Assembly: GCF_000420785.1 (NCBI RefSeq) | Contig: NZ_ATVP01000009.1 | Coordinates: forward strand, 1 to 64,000 | DNA length: 64,000 nucleotides | Reading direction: 5' to 3' | Source of the DNA: Streptococcus hyovaginalis DSM 12219 | Lineage (GTDB): Bacteria > Bacillota > Bacilli > Lactobacillales > Streptococcaceae | Shown here: piece after piece, positions 53,555-62,798 of the stretch | Position numbering within the stretch: the stretch's first letter is position 1 | How the letters are laid out: the number at the start of each line of letters is the position of its first letter | The notes under the pieces: generated by a model | What the model was told of the DNA's origin: nothing | Seen by the model: the letters and a program-made list of their open reading frames with translations, nothing else | Databases searched by the model: none | Position numbers and translations under genes: made by a program

Positions 53555-53583
53555 ATTTTACTAAAAAAGCGACAATCGGTAAA
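53555..53583 (-). promoter_or_regulatory. Promoter of coaB giving a leaderless mRNA
   Basis: On the minus strand TTTACC (53583-53578), 17 bp, TAAAAT (53560-53555). The expected start is near 53548, the first base of the coaB ATG. Confidence 0.6.
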
Positions 53584-53634
53584 CTTTTGAGTGATATCAT
53601 AAAATAGAGAACTTCTTGCTATTTTCAAAAAAAG

Positions 53635-53663
53635 TTGAGTTATAAAGAAGAATAAGGTATGCT
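53635..53663 (+). promoter_or_regulatory. Promoter of the lipoate ligase gene
   Basis: TTGAGT at 53635-53640 and TATGCT at 53658-53663 with a 17-bp spacer. AGAGGTGAG lies just upstream of the TTG start at 53702. Confidence 0.5.
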
Positions 53664-53701
53664 AAATAAGGCATTAAACCAAATTGAAGAGGTGAGTATC
53701 T

Positions 53702-54532
53702 TTGTCTGAAGCATTGACCCTGTTAGGTGCTTTGAAACTGAATGTTTTTGGGCTCTATGAGAATCGTCAAGAACAACGTGTTCAGCCTTTCGCCTGGGCG
53801 GACACTTTTTTGCGTTATGTAACAAAACATGAGGACCAAATGATTGTCCATTTTTGGCCAATGGAAGATATTGTCATTTTAGGTATGCTGGATAGACAAG
53901 TGCCTTATTTTGAAGAAGGTTTAAAGAGAATTAAGGCCTTTGGCTATCAGCCTATCATACGGAATATTGGCGGTTTAGGTGTTATTTCAGACGATGGCGT
54001 TCTGAACTTTTCTTTGATTCTACCGAATGCTAATCAATTATCAATTAATGATGCCTATTTAGTTATGGTAGCTCTCATTAGAGATATGTTTTCAGACTTT
54101 GAGCAAACGATTGACCATTTTGAAGTTCCTCGTTCTTACTGTCCAGGTGACTTTGACTTGAGTATCTCAGGTAAGAAATTTGCGGGCTTAGCTCAGAGAC
54201 GGATCCAGAACAGCGTCGTCATTTCTGCCTACCTTAGTGTTTACGGAGACCAAAATTTCCGAGGAGAGTTGGTGAGAAACTTCTATGACGTGGGAATAAA
54301 AGATCAGCCTACCAAAGCTAACTATCCCGATATTGATCCATCCTGCATGGCGAATCTGTCAGATTTACTGGGGGTTTCACTGTCTATTGAAGAGATTCAA
54401 AACCGTGTCTTAAAAAGTCTGGAAAAACAAGGTTTGAAAAAACGCCAGCTGCATTTGGATGATGATCTAATCAGCACTTATCGCAAATTTTTAAAACAAC
54501 ACTTGAATCGTAACGTGAGTACTCTAAGCTGA
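53702..54532 (+). CDS. Lipoate-protein ligase A family protein
   Basis: 276 residues; BPL/LplA fold. Motifs: IIRNIGGLGVISDDGVLNFSLIL near 82-105 and LSISGKKFAGLAQRRIQNSV near 155. Such proteins attach lipoate to E2 subunits or GcvH, or move it between them. The next gene, 80 nt away, encodes a GcvH-like carrier, which is a likely substrate. The start is TTG with AGAGGTGAG upstream. The C-terminal ~80 residues are less conserved. Whether it uses free lipoate or octanoyl/lipoyl donors cannot be told. Confidence 0.85.
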   Translation: MSEALTLLGALKLNVFGLYENRQEQRVQPFAWADTFLRYVTKHEDQMIVHFWPMEDIVILGMLDRQVPYFEEGLKRIKAFGYQPIIRNIGGLGVISDDGVLNFSLILPNANQLSINDAYLVMVALIRDMFSDFEQTIDHFEVPRSYCPGDFDLSISGKKFAGLAQRRIQNSVVISAYLSVYGDQNFRGELVRNFYDVGIKDQPTKANYPDIDPSCMANLSDLLGVSLSIEEIQNRVLKSLEKQGLKKRQLHLDDDLISTYRKFLKQHLNRNVSTLS

Positions 54533-54614
54533 AAATTTTTCATAAACTTGCTATACTATAGTAGCGTATGACATCCTAAAGGATTATCATCAGATTTTAA
54601 ACGGAGGTTAAATG

Positions 54615-54947
54615 ATGGCAAAAGTTGCTAATTCCCTGTTAATTACGAAAAATGACACGATCTACACCCTTAGCATGACCCCTGAATTACAGGATTTACT
54701 CGGTGATATTGCTTATATTGATTTTACAGAAGAAGATGGTGTGGCTGTAGATGACAGCTTGCTTAATCTAGAAAGTTCTAAGGCTGTTATGGAGTTAACT
54801 AGTCCACTAGCTGGCAAAGTGGTCGAACGCAATCTTGAAGCGAGTTCTGACCCAAGCCTGCTCAACCAAAAGGGAGCCGATAAAAACTGGATTATTAAAT
54901 TGACCAATGTGGATGAGAAAGCTTACCAGTCACTTGCTGACGCCTAA
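54615..54947 (+). CDS. GcvH-like lipoyl carrier protein
   Basis: 110 residues; H protein of the glycine cleavage family. The lipoyl lysine is K56 in NLESSKAVMEL, and GDIAYIDFTEEDG and LVNSLTSPLAGKVVE-like segments complete the fold. The ATG at 54615 is 7 nt after GGAGG; the ATG at 54612 is only 4 nt away. No gcvT or gcvP is present. In some streptococci a GcvH-like protein is modified by an LplA2 ligase within a macrodomain/sirtuin operon; here the ligase and carrier stand without those genes. Confidence 0.88.
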   Translation: MAKVANSLLITKNDTIYTLSMTPELQDLLGDIAYIDFTEEDGVAVDDSLLNLESSKAVMELTSPLAGKVVERNLEASSDPSLLNQKGADKNWIIKLTNVDEKAYQSLADA

Positions 54948-55009
54948 TCATCAATGCTTTCACTTATTCGATTATCAGCTGAGACGTATTGAAGAACACA
55001 TTTCTGATG

Positions 55010-55031
55010 AGAACCCTTTTGGGTCTCTCGG
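55010..55031 (+). terminator. Hairpin downstream of the GcvH-like gene
   Basis: GAGA-ACCC, loop TTTT, GGGT-C-TCTC with one bulge. It has no good T-run itself and precedes the stronger terminator at 55042. Confidence 0.4.
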
Positions 55032-55041
55032 TAATAAGGTC

Positions 55042-55070
55042 AAAAAACTAGCTTTCGAGGCTAGTTTTTT
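55042..55070. terminator. Bidirectional terminator between gcvH-like gene and hisK
   Basis: AAAAAACTAGC pairs perfectly with GCTAGTTTTTT around a 7-nt loop. T-runs on both strands. The hisK stop codon (55071-55069) lies at its edge. It marks the boundary at which the his block begins. Confidence 0.9.
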
Positions 55071-55812
55071 AGTTTAAGTTGATGATTTCTGTTTTGGGAA
55101 TACCGTATTCTGCTAAGAGTTGGAGCATCTTCTCGAAGCCCAGTTGAAAATGTTCTAAGACATGACCGTCGGAGCCGAGTGAATAGCGGTGACAACCTAG
55201 TTCTTTGACCAATTGAAGGGCGTAACGGTAAAGCTCCTCGTGGTGGTAGAGGTAGATGCTCTTGGCGTTGAGTTCAAAGGCTAAATCATGGGATATCATT
55301 TTCTTGAAAATGCGGATGAGTTGGGCTTCAAATGTTTGTAGTTCTGGAACAGTCACATCAAAGAGACGGAAACCGTAGTCAAAATGCGCCAAGACGTCAG
55401 CTGGAACGCGTCCGATGGCATATTCCAAGCGATCCAAATAATCGGTCATGACCGCTATCTTGTCCATATCCGCGACTTCCTCGTCCAGATAATCATTCAC
55501 TCCGTTGTGATGGACGGACAATAATTTGAGGTCAAAATCTTTGTCTTCTAAGTAGGCTAGAATATCGTTTTCCCGCGGTTGGAAATAGCCAATTTCAATG
55601 CCTTTCTTGACGCGGTTACCGTAGCCTTCATTGAGCGCAGCAATTTCTTGGGAATAGGCCTCGTAATCAGGAATGTCATCCTGCTTGCTGTAGGGATTGG
55701 ACAAATCAAAATGCTCCGTGGTCACGATTTCGCCGCTGTAATGTTCAAGATAATCTTGAAATCGCGCTTTAGAATCGTAGGAGTAGTGAGTATGCAAGTG
55801 GTTGTCTCTCAT
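55069..55812 (-). CDS. hisK: Histidinol-phosphatase, PHP type (HisK)
   Basis: Removes phosphate from histidinol phosphate, the penultimate stage of histidine synthesis. 247 residues with a PHP metallophosphatase domain: RDNHLHTHYSYDS (H5 and H7 bind metal), VTTEHFD near 32, KGIEIGYF near 70, LLSVHHNG near 97 and SLGSDGHV near 213. It is transcribed away from the other his genes by its own extended -10 (TGTTACAAT, 55841-55833), outside T-box control. AAGGAG precedes the ATG. Confidence 0.93.
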   Translation of the reverse strand: MRDNHLHTHYSYDSKARFQDYLEHYSGEIVTTEHFDLSNPYSKQDDIPDYEAYSQEIAALNEGYGNRVKKGIEIGYFQPRENDILAYLEDKDFDLKLLSVHHNGVNDYLDEEVADMDKIAVMTDYLDRLEYAIGRVPADVLAHFDYGFRLFDVTVPELQTFEAQLIRIFKKMISHDLAFELNAKSIYLYHHEELYRYALQLVKELGCHRYSLGSDGHVLEHFQLGFEKMLQLLAEYGIPKTEIINLN

Positions 55813-55832
55813 GGAAAATCTCCTTTCTTTCT

Positions 55833-55841
55833 ATTGTAACA
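55833..55841 (-). promoter_or_regulatory. Extended -10 of hisK
   Basis: TGTTACAAT on the minus strand; the start would fall near 55826 and leave a short leader with AAGGAG. No T-box lies between it and hisK. Confidence 0.55.
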
Positions 55842-55906
55842 AAAGCAAGCCAGAAGGAACAAGTTTCGGAAATTAAGCGAAATAAACTAAAAAAATCTGA
55901 TAATTC

Positions 55907-55934
55907 TTGTAATTTATCAAAAATTTGGTAAAAT
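55907..55934 (+). promoter_or_regulatory. Promoter of the his operon
   Basis: TTGTAA at 55907-55912, 16 bp, then the extended -10 TGGTAAAAT at 55926-55934. Transcription from near 55941 enters the T-box leader. Confidence 0.65.
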
Positions 55935-55940
55935 AGTACA

Positions 55941-56195
55941 AAATATAAAGCGATGAGAGAAACAATCCCAGACTATTTTCAGAGAGTATCTAGTTGCTGA
56001 GAGGATACATCGGTTTGGGCACACATTCTTGAGTGCAATTGCCAACGGTTTTGAACCTAGTAGTGATTGACGTCTGTCTACGTTACGGACTGAAGTCTTT
56101 GACTTCCTGAGGGATATATGGCGACGTATGTCTAAATGAAGGTGGAACCACGTGTAAGCGTCCTGAAACAAGGACCTTGTGCGTGGTTTTTTTAT
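55941..56195 (+). ncRNA. T-box leader (His) of the his operon
   Basis: Classical T-box riboswitch. Stem I starts with the GCGATGAGAG K-turn-like segment; CCCAGAC (near 55968) pairs with GTTTGGG (near 56015), and the AGAGAGTA and GCTGAGAGGATAC loop motifs lie at the apex. The specifier region on the 3' side reads CACACAT (near 56020), which holds His codons CAC and CAT. The T-box motif AAGGTGGAACCACG is at 56139-56152. Uncharged tRNA-His would stabilise the antiterminator and switch on hisC onward. Confidence 0.93.
56147..56193 (+). terminator. Regulated terminator of the His T-box
   Basis: CCACG-TG-TAAG-C-GTCCT pairs with AGGAC-CTTG-TG-CGTGG, then seven T. Its 5' arm overlaps the T-box motif, so pairing with tRNA excludes it. 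Confidence 0.9.
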
Positions 56196-56213
56196 CGTTT
56201 GAGAGGTGATGAC

Positions 56214-57266
56214 ATGGAAATAAAAGGGCTTAGAAAAATTACGCCTTATGTAGCTGGAGCGCAACCACAGGTGGCCAATATGATTAAACTCAATACCAAT
56301 GAGAATGCCTATGGACCAAGTCCAGCGGTAATTGCGGCTTTGGCTGATTTTGATGCGACAAACCTACGTCGCTATTCAAGTCTGGACCAAGTGGGACTAC
56401 GTCAGGCTTTGGCGGAGCAACACGGTTTGGAGGCAGACCAATTTGTCATTGGCAATGGTTCAGATGACATCTTATCTATGGCTTTTCTGTCCTTCTTTAA
56501 AACGGAGCAACCGATTTTATTCCCCGATTTGACCTATGGCTTTTACAAGGTCTGGGCTGATTTGTATCAGCTTCCTTTTGAAGAAATAGCTTTGGCGGAG
56601 GATTTTAGCTGGCGGGTGGCGGATTACCAGAGAGAATGTGGCGGTGTGATTTTGACCAATCCCAATGCTCCGACGGGGCGTTTCCAGTCTCTGGACGATA
56701 TTGAGGAAGTTCTGAAGGCTAATCCGCAGGTCGTTGTCATCGTTGATGAGGCATATGTCAATTTCGGCGGGCAGACAGCTGTTCCGCTTTTGGATAAATA
56801 CCCCAATCTCTTCATTACACGGACCTTCTCCAAGGATGCATCACTAGCGGGTTTGCGCGTCGGATACGGTATAGGTTCCAAGGAGCTGATTGGTGTCATT
56901 CAAGCGGTGCGCAATGCTATCAATCCTTATAATGTGGATGACATCTCTGAAGCTTTGGTATTGGCTGCAGTCAAGGATTGGGCCTATTACGAAGAAACCT
57001 GCCGGAAGATTATGGTAACGCGCGATTGGTTTGGGGAAGAATTAACCAGACTTGGCTTTGACGTTTTGCCGTCAGCAACCAATTTCCTCCTAGTGCGACC
57101 AGCTCATGTCAGTGCGGGAGAACTGTTCAGGCAATTGGAAGAGCAGCAGATTTATGTCCGGTATTTTTCAAAACAAGAACGTATAAAGGATAGACTGCGC
57201 ATCTCTATCGGTACACAAGAAGAGATGGAGCGGGTCTTAGCAAGGATAAAGGAAGGGTGCCTATGA
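56214..57266 (+). CDS. hisC: Histidinol-phosphate aminotransferase
   Basis: PLP enzyme converting imidazole-acetol phosphate to histidinol phosphate. 350 residues. PLP lysine K207 in [17 protein letters not shown]-terminal [13 protein letters not shown] and [10 protein letters not shown] near 175-185 are typical. GAGAGGTGAT precedes the ATG at 56214; a longer frame from 56136 starts inside the T-box. First gene of the operon, overlapping hisZ by 4 nt (ATGA). Confidence 0.95.
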   Translation: MEIKGLRKITPYVAGAQPQVANMIKLNTNENAYGPSPAVIAALADFDATNLRRYSSLDQVGLRQALAEQHGLEADQFVIGNGSDDILSMAFLSFFKTEQPILFPDLTYGFYKVWADLYQLPFEEIALAEDFSWRVADYQRECGGVILTNPNAPTGRFQSLDDIEEVLKANPQVVVIVDEAYVNFGGQTAVPLLDKYPNLFITRTFSKDASLAGLRVGYGIGSKELIGVIQAVRNAINPYNVDDISEALVLAAVKDWAYYEETCRKIMVTRDWFGEELTRLGFDVLPSATNFLLVRPAHVSAGELFRQLEEQQIYVRYFSKQERIKDRLRISIGTQEEMERVLARIKEGCL

Positions 57267-58237
57267 ACAATCGAACATTGCCACAAGGATTGTACGACAA
57301 GCTTTTCAAACGCGCTCGTGCCACCTATGAAATTGAGCGGACGGTCAGCGACCTCTTGATAGAGTGCGGTTTTCACCGAATTGAAACGCCGACCTTGGAG
57401 CATTTTGAAGTCTTTTCAGATACGATTGATACCAATAATTACCAGCTCTTTGATAAGAGAGGCCATCTTCTGAGCTTGCGGCCGGATATTACTAGCCAAG
57501 TAGCACGTGTCATTTCATCAACTCGGGTGCAAACACCTATTAAATTTTCTTATTCGGGCAAGGTCTATCGTAGTCAAGAAGCCATGCGGGGCTTGGAAAA
57601 TGAACGCACTCAAGCCGGGATTGAAATCATTGGTTATCCTGTGCAGGAGGCCTATGCTGAAGCTATTTCCAGTGCCAAGAAAGCCTTGGAACGTTCGGGT
57701 TTGAAAGACTGCACATTTGAGTTTTCACACGCAGCCATCCTCAAGACGATTTTTCAGCAATTGGAGTTGACATCGGAGGTTGCGGATGATTTGTCGCTCC
57801 ATATTCGGGATAAAAATATTACAAAGCTCCAGGAATTTACCAAGCAACACCCGAGTGAATTTGATGGTTTCATCAGTCGCCTACCGTACTTGTTTGGAGA
57901 GGCAGAAGTCGTTTTGGCAGAGGCCCGGCAGGTATCACAGAACGCACAATTATTGCAGGTTTTTGATCAATTAGAAGCATTTATCGCAATGGCAGAAACT
58001 GAGTTGGGACCTGTCACGGTGGATTTGGCACAACTTCCGACGGTCCCTTACTATACAGGCATGATGTTTAAGGTTTTTGACCAGCAATTGCCGGACGCCT
58101 TTTTATCAGGTGGACGGTATGACAAGCTCTTTGAGCGGTTTGGAGCCGAGGAGCTGACGGCTATCGGTTGGGCCTTGGAAATTGATGCCATTTATCAAGC
58201 CATTCGACAAGATTTAGACTATCAAGGAGGGAAGTAA
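57263..58237 (+). CDS. hisZ: ATP phosphoribosyltransferase regulatory subunit HisZ
   Basis: 324 residues; histidyl-tRNA synthetase-like protein without tRNA-charging activity. It forms an octamer with short HisG and confers histidine feedback. Class II motifs are visible: [16 protein letters not shown] near 36, [13 protein letters not shown] near 77, and a late [12 protein letters not shown]. The ATG at 57263 overlaps the hisC stop. Directly followed by hisG. Confidence 0.93.
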   Translation: MNNRTLPQGLYDKLFKRARATYEIERTVSDLLIECGFHRIETPTLEHFEVFSDTIDTNNYQLFDKRGHLLSLRPDITSQVARVISSTRVQTPIKFSYSGKVYRSQEAMRGLENERTQAGIEIIGYPVQEAYAEAISSAKKALERSGLKDCTFEFSHAAILKTIFQQLELTSEVADDLSLHIRDKNITKLQEFTKQHPSEFDGFISRLPYLFGEAEVVLAEARQVSQNAQLLQVFDQLEAFIAMAETELGPVTVDLAQLPTVPYYTGMMFKVFDQQLPDAFLSGGRYDKLFERFGAEELTAIGWALEIDAIYQAIRQDLDYQGGK

Positions 58238-58885
58238 ATGGGTGATCAGATTACCATTGCCTTGACCAAGGGGCGGATTGAGAAGGAAACCATGGCTCTT
58301 CTGGAAAAGTCAGGCTTTGATATGTCTTTCATGGCAGATAAGGGGCGGAATTTGATTTTTAAAAGTCCTGATGGGCAGTTTCGCTTTTTACTGGTCAAGG
58401 CACCGGATGTAACAACCTATGTTCGCCACGGGGTGGCAGATGTGGGCGTTGTCGGCAAGGATGTCTTGATTGAGCATCCGGCTGGATTTTTAGAAATGCT
58501 GGATTTGAACTTTGGCTTGTGTAAATTCTCAGTTGCCTCTGTTCCGACTTACAATCCTAGCGACCACAAGCGGAAACGGATTGCAACCAAGTATCCAACA
58601 GTTGCTATGGAACATTTTAAGCAAAAGGGCGAGGATGTCGAGATTATTTCTATTCAAGGTAGTGTGGAAATTGCTCCTGTTCTGGGGCTGGCCGATGCCA
58701 TTGTCGATATTGTGGAGACAGGAAATACCTTGGTAGCCAATGGTTTAGTGGTCTTTGAAGATATTTGTCGGATTTCCTCGCGTTTGATTGTCAATAAAGC
58801 CAGCATCAAGAATAAGCCTCAAGTGCTATCATTTATCAAGAAATTAGAAGACATTGTCGGAAATGAGGAGGTACCTTTTAGATGA
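58238..58885 (+). CDS. hisG: ATP phosphoribosyltransferase, short form
   Basis: First enzyme of histidine synthesis: ATP plus PRPP to phosphoribosyl-ATP. 215 residues, the short catalytic form that needs HisZ because it lacks the C-terminal regulatory domain. Motifs: [15 protein letters not shown] at the start, [12 protein letters not shown] near 68, and [18 protein letters not shown] near 153 (PRPP site). The gap to hisZ is zero and it overlaps hisD by 4 nt. Confidence 0.95.
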   Translation: MGDQITIALTKGRIEKETMALLEKSGFDMSFMADKGRNLIFKSPDGQFRFLLVKAPDVTTYVRHGVADVGVVGKDVLIEHPAGFLEMLDLNFGLCKFSVASVPTYNPSDHKRKRIATKYPTVAMEHFKQKGEDVEIISIQGSVEIAPVLGLADAIVDIVETGNTLVANGLVVFEDICRISSRLIVNKASIKNKPQVLSFIKKLEDIVGNEEVPFR

Positions 58886-60165
58886 AACGCTTAAGTGGAA
58901 CAAGTCAAGACATTGCGGCCTTGCTCTATCAAGAACAAGTAGCGCTGAATGCAGAAACGGTCTCCGTAGAAGAGACCGTCAAGGAAATCATGGCACGGGT
59001 CGCTCGTGAAGGAGATGCAGCTCTGAAAGCCTACAATCTCCAGTTTGACGGGATCGAGCTCGATGACTTAGAAGTCAGTCAAGCGCAAATAGATGCAGCT
59101 TTTGAGCAGATTGAACCAGACATTCTCTCAGCCTTAGAAGGTGCCAAAGCCAATATCGCTTCCTACCACCAGCAACAGGTGGAAGAGGGTTTTGAGGACC
59201 AACCGTCTGAAGGCGTCCTTCGTGGGCAACTCATTCGTCCCCTAGAGCGAGTGGGCGTCTATGTTCCGGGAGGAACAGCCGCCTATCCTTCTTCTGTCTT
59301 GATGAATGTCATCCCTGCAAAAATTGCTGGTGTGGAGGAAATCATCATGATTACCCCGCCACAGGAGACTTACAATCCAGCGATTTTGGTGGCGGCAAGA
59401 TTGGCTGGAGTGGATAAGATTTATCAGGTTGGCGGAGCCCACGGGATTGCGGCGCTAGCTTATGGAACGCAGACCATTCCCAAGGTGGATAAAATTACCG
59501 GGCCGGGCAATATTTATGTCGCAACGGCCAAGAAATTGGTCTATGGCTTGGTTGGAATTGATATGATTGCCGGTCCATCTGAGATTGGTGTTATCGCAGA
59601 CGAGACGGCAAATCCTGTTTTTGTAGCGGCGGATTTGTTATCACAGGCGGAACACGATCGCTTGGCGCGTGCGATTTTGGTAACCAATTCGGAAGTCTTG
59701 GCTGAGCAAGTCGAGCTAGAAATCGAGCGGCAATTGCAGACCTTGCCGCGTGAGGAAATTGCGCGGGCATCCATTGAACAGAACGGACGCATTATCGTGA
59801 CAGACACGGTAGAAGCCATGTTTGACTTGATGAATTTGGTGGCGCCTGAACATTTGGAAATTGCTATGGAAGATGCCTATGATTATCTTTCCTTGGTCAA
59901 GCATGCGGGGTCGATTTTCTTGGGTCATTATACCAGTGAGCCGATTGGGGATTATTATGCAGGGACCAATCATGTTCTGCCAACTTCAGGCACCAGCCGT
60001 TTTTATTCGGCACTGGGTGTCCATGATTTTATCAAACGAATACAATACACACAATATAGTAAGAAAGCCGTGCAAGAGGCTAGTCAGGCCATTACGAATT
60101 TGGCCTATTCAGAAGGATTGGCTGCTCATGCACGGGCCATTGAGGTGAGAAATGAAGGAAGTTAA
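58882..60165 (+). CDS. hisD: Histidinol dehydrogenase
   Basis: Oxidises histidinol twice with NAD+ to histidine, the last step of the pathway. 427 residues. Zn-enzyme motifs: [22 protein letters not shown] near 113, the [12 protein letters not shown] segment near 206, [12 protein letters not shown] near 231 and the QAEHD zinc-site segment near 255. Overlaps hisG by 4 nt and serB by 14 nt. Confidence 0.95.
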   Translation: MKRLSGTSQDIAALLYQEQVALNAETVSVEETVKEIMARVAREGDAALKAYNLQFDGIELDDLEVSQAQIDAAFEQIEPDILSALEGAKANIASYHQQQVEEGFEDQPSEGVLRGQLIRPLERVGVYVPGGTAAYPSSVLMNVIPAKIAGVEEIIMITPPQETYNPAILVAARLAGVDKIYQVGGAHGIAALAYGTQTIPKVDKITGPGNIYVATAKKLVYGLVGIDMIAGPSEIGVIADETANPVFVAADLLSQAEHDRLARAILVTNSEVLAEQVELEIERQLQTLPREEIARASIEQNGRIIVTDTVEAMFDLMNLVAPEHLEIAMEDAYDYLSLVKHAGSIFLGHYTSEPIGDYYAGTNHVLPTSGTSRFYSALGVHDFIKRIQYTQYSKKAVQEASQAITNLAYSEGLAAHARAIEVRNEGS

Positions 60166-60799
60166 GGGATTATTGGTCATGGATGTGGACAGCACCTTGA
60201 TCATGGAAGAAGGCATTGACCTGTTGGGCGAAGAAGCTGGTCTCGGTCAGCGAGTTGCGGACATTACCGAGCGCGCCATGCGGGGGGAATTGGATTTTGA
60301 AGAAGCCTTGCGTGAACGCGTTGGCTTGCTGGCGGGCTTGCCCGAAACGGTTTTGGATCGCATTTTAGGGCACATTCATTTCACACCGGGAGCAGAAGAA
60401 CTGGTAGCAGAGCTCCACAAGCGTGGCTATAAGGTAGCCGTTGTGTCGGGTGGTTTTCATCAGACGGTCAATGTATTGGCGGAACGGCTCAATTTGGACT
60501 ATGTTAAGGCCAATACTCTAGAAATTGTCAACGGAGTTTTGACAGGACGCGTGACCGGTGACATTGTGACTAAGGATGTCAAGGAAACCATGCTCAGAAC
60601 TTGGGCGGCGGAAAATGGTCTCGATATGCAAGATACGATTGCAGTGGGCGATGGTGCCAACGATTTGCCAATGATTCAGGCGGCGGGTATCGGCATCGCC
60701 TTCTGTGCCAAACCTATTGTGCAGGAACAAACCCCTTATCAAATCAATGAGAAAAATTTGTATCAGGTGATTGAGATTTTGGATAGAGTGAAGAATTAA
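60152..60799 (+). CDS. serB: Phosphoserine phosphatase-like HAD enzyme within the his operon
   Basis: 215 residues; HAD fold with catalytic D11 and D13 in LLVMDVDSTLI, a helical cap, the motif II serine in VAVVSGGFHQTV near 97, and AVGDGANDLPMI near 165. It matches SerB, which makes serine from phosphoserine. Its place inside his operons is shared with other streptococci. A role as a second histidinol-phosphate phosphatase cannot be excluded, but hisK is present. GAGGTGAG precedes the ATG, inside hisD. Confidence 0.88.
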   Translation: MKEVKGLLVMDVDSTLIMEEGIDLLGEEAGLGQRVADITERAMRGELDFEEALRERVGLLAGLPETVLDRILGHIHFTPGAEELVAELHKRGYKVAVVSGGFHQTVNVLAERLNLDYVKANTLEIVNGVLTGRVTGDIVTKDVKETMLRTWAAENGLDMQDTIAVGDGANDLPMIQAAGIGIAFCAKPIVQEQTPYQINEKNLYQVIEILDRVKN

Positions 60800-60803
60800 G
60801 CAA

Positions 60804-60838
60804 CGGTATTCACACGTCAGGTACCGATCTGCGAATAC
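60804..60838 (+). promoter_or_regulatory. Alternative hairpins in the serB-hisB gap
   Basis: CGGTA at 60804-60808 can pair with TACCG at 60822-60826, or the overlapping GTATTC (60806-60811) can pair with GAATAC (60833-60838). The 71-nt gap is the longest inside the his operon. It may be an RNA-processing or read-through site; no T-run. Confidence 0.3.
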
Positions 60839-60870
60839 AGCTTCTAATATAGTAAAGAAAGAAGAACATC

Positions 60871-61455
60871 ATGAGAACAGCAAGCATTGAACGCAATACC
60901 TCTGAAACAAAAATCAAGCTGACAGTTAATTTGGATGTGCAGGATCCGGTTGAAATTGCGACGGGTGTGGGCTTTTTTGACCACATGTTGACCCTTTTTG
61001 CCCGCCATAGTCGCATGTCTCTAGTTGTCCATGTAGACGGTGATACTTGGGTGGACAGCCATCATACGGTTGAGGATGTCGGGATTGTTCTTGGACAAGC
61101 CATCAAGGAAGCTCTGGGCGACAAGGTCGGTATCAATCGTTACGGGACTTCTTTTGTGCCTATGGATGAAACGCTTGGCATGTCCAGTCTGGACTTGTCT
61201 GGACGCTCTTATTTGGTCTTTGATGCCACCTTTGACAATCCCAAATTAGGCGATTTTGATACGGAATTGGTTGAAGAATTCTTCCAAGCCTTGGCTTTCA
61301 ACCTGCAGATGAACCTGCATTTGAAGATTTTACACGGGAAAAATAGTCATCATAAGGCTGAAAGTCTCTTCAAGGCAACAGGTCGAGCTCTTCGCGAAGC
61401 CATTAACATCAACCCTGACATTAAGGGTGTCAATTCAACAAAAGGACTCTTGTAG
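60871..61455 (+). CDS. hisB: Imidazoleglycerol-phosphate dehydratase
   Basis: Dehydrates imidazoleglycerol phosphate to imidazole-acetol phosphate. 194 residues, the single-function form without a phosphatase domain, which is why hisK is needed. Mn-binding histidine motifs: [16 protein letters not shown] near 30-45, [11 protein letters not shown] near 61-71 and a late GKNSHHKAE. The gap to serB is 71 nt. Confidence 0.95.
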   Translation: MRTASIERNTSETKIKLTVNLDVQDPVEIATGVGFFDHMLTLFARHSRMSLVVHVDGDTWVDSHHTVEDVGIVLGQAIKEALGDKVGINRYGTSFVPMDETLGMSSLDLSGRSYLVFDATFDNPKLGDFDTELVEEFFQALAFNLQMNLHLKILHGKNSHHKAESLFKATGRALREAININPDIKGVNSTKGLL

Positions 61456-61456
61456 T

Positions 61457-62065
61457 ATGATACGAGTGATTGATTACGATGCGGGAAATACAGCTAATGT
61501 TCTGCGGGCCTTGGAAAAAATCGGTGTAGCTGCGGAATTGACGGCGGATCCTGAGAAAATTTTGTCGGCTACAGGTTTGATTTTACCAGGAGTCGGTGCC
61601 TTTCCGTCGGCTATGGCTGAATTGGAGAAACGCCAACTGCTACCAGCTATTCAGACAGTTGTGGCCGCTGGCAAGCCTTTTTTGGGCATTTGTTTAGGTA
61701 TGCAGTTGCTCTTGGACCAAGGTTTGGAACACCAGCCGACCAAGGGTTTGGGTCTCATTCCCGGTGTTTGCCGTCCTATTCCAGCTAAAGACGACTATCC
61801 TGTGCCCCACATGGGCTGGAATCAGTTGGAAGTCAAGCAGAAAAACTCACTGACAGATGGACTTGATGATCAGTCGGTTTACTTTGTTCACAGTTATTTT
61901 ACCGAAGTAGAGCCTGAATATATCGACGCGACAGCAGATTATAGCAGGGAAATTCCGGCCATGATTTCAAAAGGAAATATCCTTGGGGCACAGTTTCACC
62001 CTGAAAAATCAGGTCAAGTTGGGCTAGGCATTTTGACAAAGTTTGCGGCATTATGTCAGAAATAG
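61457..62065 (+). CDS. hisH: Imidazole glycerol phosphate synthase, glutaminase subunit
   Basis: Class I glutamine amidotransferase that supplies ammonia to HisF. 202 residues. Nucleophile C79 in [11 protein letters not shown]; the His and Glu of the triad are in [10 protein letters not shown] near 180. The ATG at 61457 begins 2 nt after the hisB stop; an upstream frame from 61427 overlaps hisB without a ribosome site. Confidence 0.94.
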   Translation: MIRVIDYDAGNTANVLRALEKIGVAAELTADPEKILSATGLILPGVGAFPSAMAELEKRQLLPAIQTVVAAGKPFLGICLGMQLLLDQGLEHQPTKGLGLIPGVCRPIPAKDDYPVPHMGWNQLEVKQKNSLTDGLDDQSVYFVHSYFTEVEPEYIDATADYSREIPAMISKGNILGAQFHPEKSGQVGLGILTKFAALCQK

Positions 62066-62076
62066 TGAGGGAAGAT

Positions 62077-62796
62077 ATGCAGATTTATCCAGCGATTGAT
62101 ATTCGAGATGGGAAGGCAGTGCGCCTGTTTAAGGGAGATTTTAATCAGGAGACCGTTGTTAACCCAGATGTATTAGACCAAGCCAAAACATTTGCGGCTG
62201 CGGGAATTGATTTTATTCACGTGGTGGATTTGGACGGTGCTTTAGAGGGACGTGCGACCAATAGGGATTTGATTGCCAGTTTGAAAAGTAAGACCGGTCT
62301 CCGTATTCAAGTGGGGGGCGGCATTCGCACCTTGGACCAGATCGCGGACTATCTGGATGCGGGCATTGACCGTGTCATTATTGGGTCTATGGCTGTTAAA
62401 GATCCAGATTTTGTCAAGGAAGCCTTGGAGCGTTTTGGAAGTCAGGCCATTGTCGTGGGCATCGATGCCAAAAATGGCTTTGTCGCAACAGAAGGCTGGC
62501 TAGAAACCAGTCAAGTAGACTATCTGAGCTTGGCCAAGGAGATGAAAAAAATTGGTGTGCGTCTCTTTGTTTACACTGATGTGGACCGCGACGGTACCCT
62601 GACAGGTCCTAATTTTGACCATTATAGAAAATTGAAGGCGACCTTGACAGAGGCAGAGGTCATTGCCTCTGGTGGTATCCATACCGTGAGCGACTTGGTG
62701 GAGCTGGCGCAAATCGGGGTGGCCGGTACCATTGTCGGCAAGGCTTATTACAGCGGCAAGGTCAGCTTGGACGAATTGCAGCAATTTGGAGGTTGA
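62077..62796 (+). CDS. hisA: Phosphoribosylformimino-AICAR-P isomerase
   Basis: Amadori isomerase (ProFAR to PRFAR). 239 residues, TIM barrel. Catalytic D8 in [13 protein letters not shown] and a second Asp in [13 protein letters not shown] near 128; phosphate loops VGGGIRTLD near 80 and [19 protein letters not shown] precedes the ATG at 62077; an in-frame ATG at 62053 lies inside hisH. Confidence 0.94.
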   Translation: MQIYPAIDIRDGKAVRLFKGDFNQETVVNPDVLDQAKTFAAAGIDFIHVVDLDGALEGRATNRDLIASLKSKTGLRIQVGGGIRTLDQIADYLDAGIDRVIIGSMAVKDPDFVKEALERFGSQAIVVGIDAKNGFVATEGWLETSQVDYLSLAKEMKKIGVRLFVYTDVDRDGTLTGPNFDHYRKLKATLTEAEVIASGGIHTVSDLVELAQIGVAGTIVGKAYYSGKVSLDELQQFGG

Positions 62797-62798
62797 AC

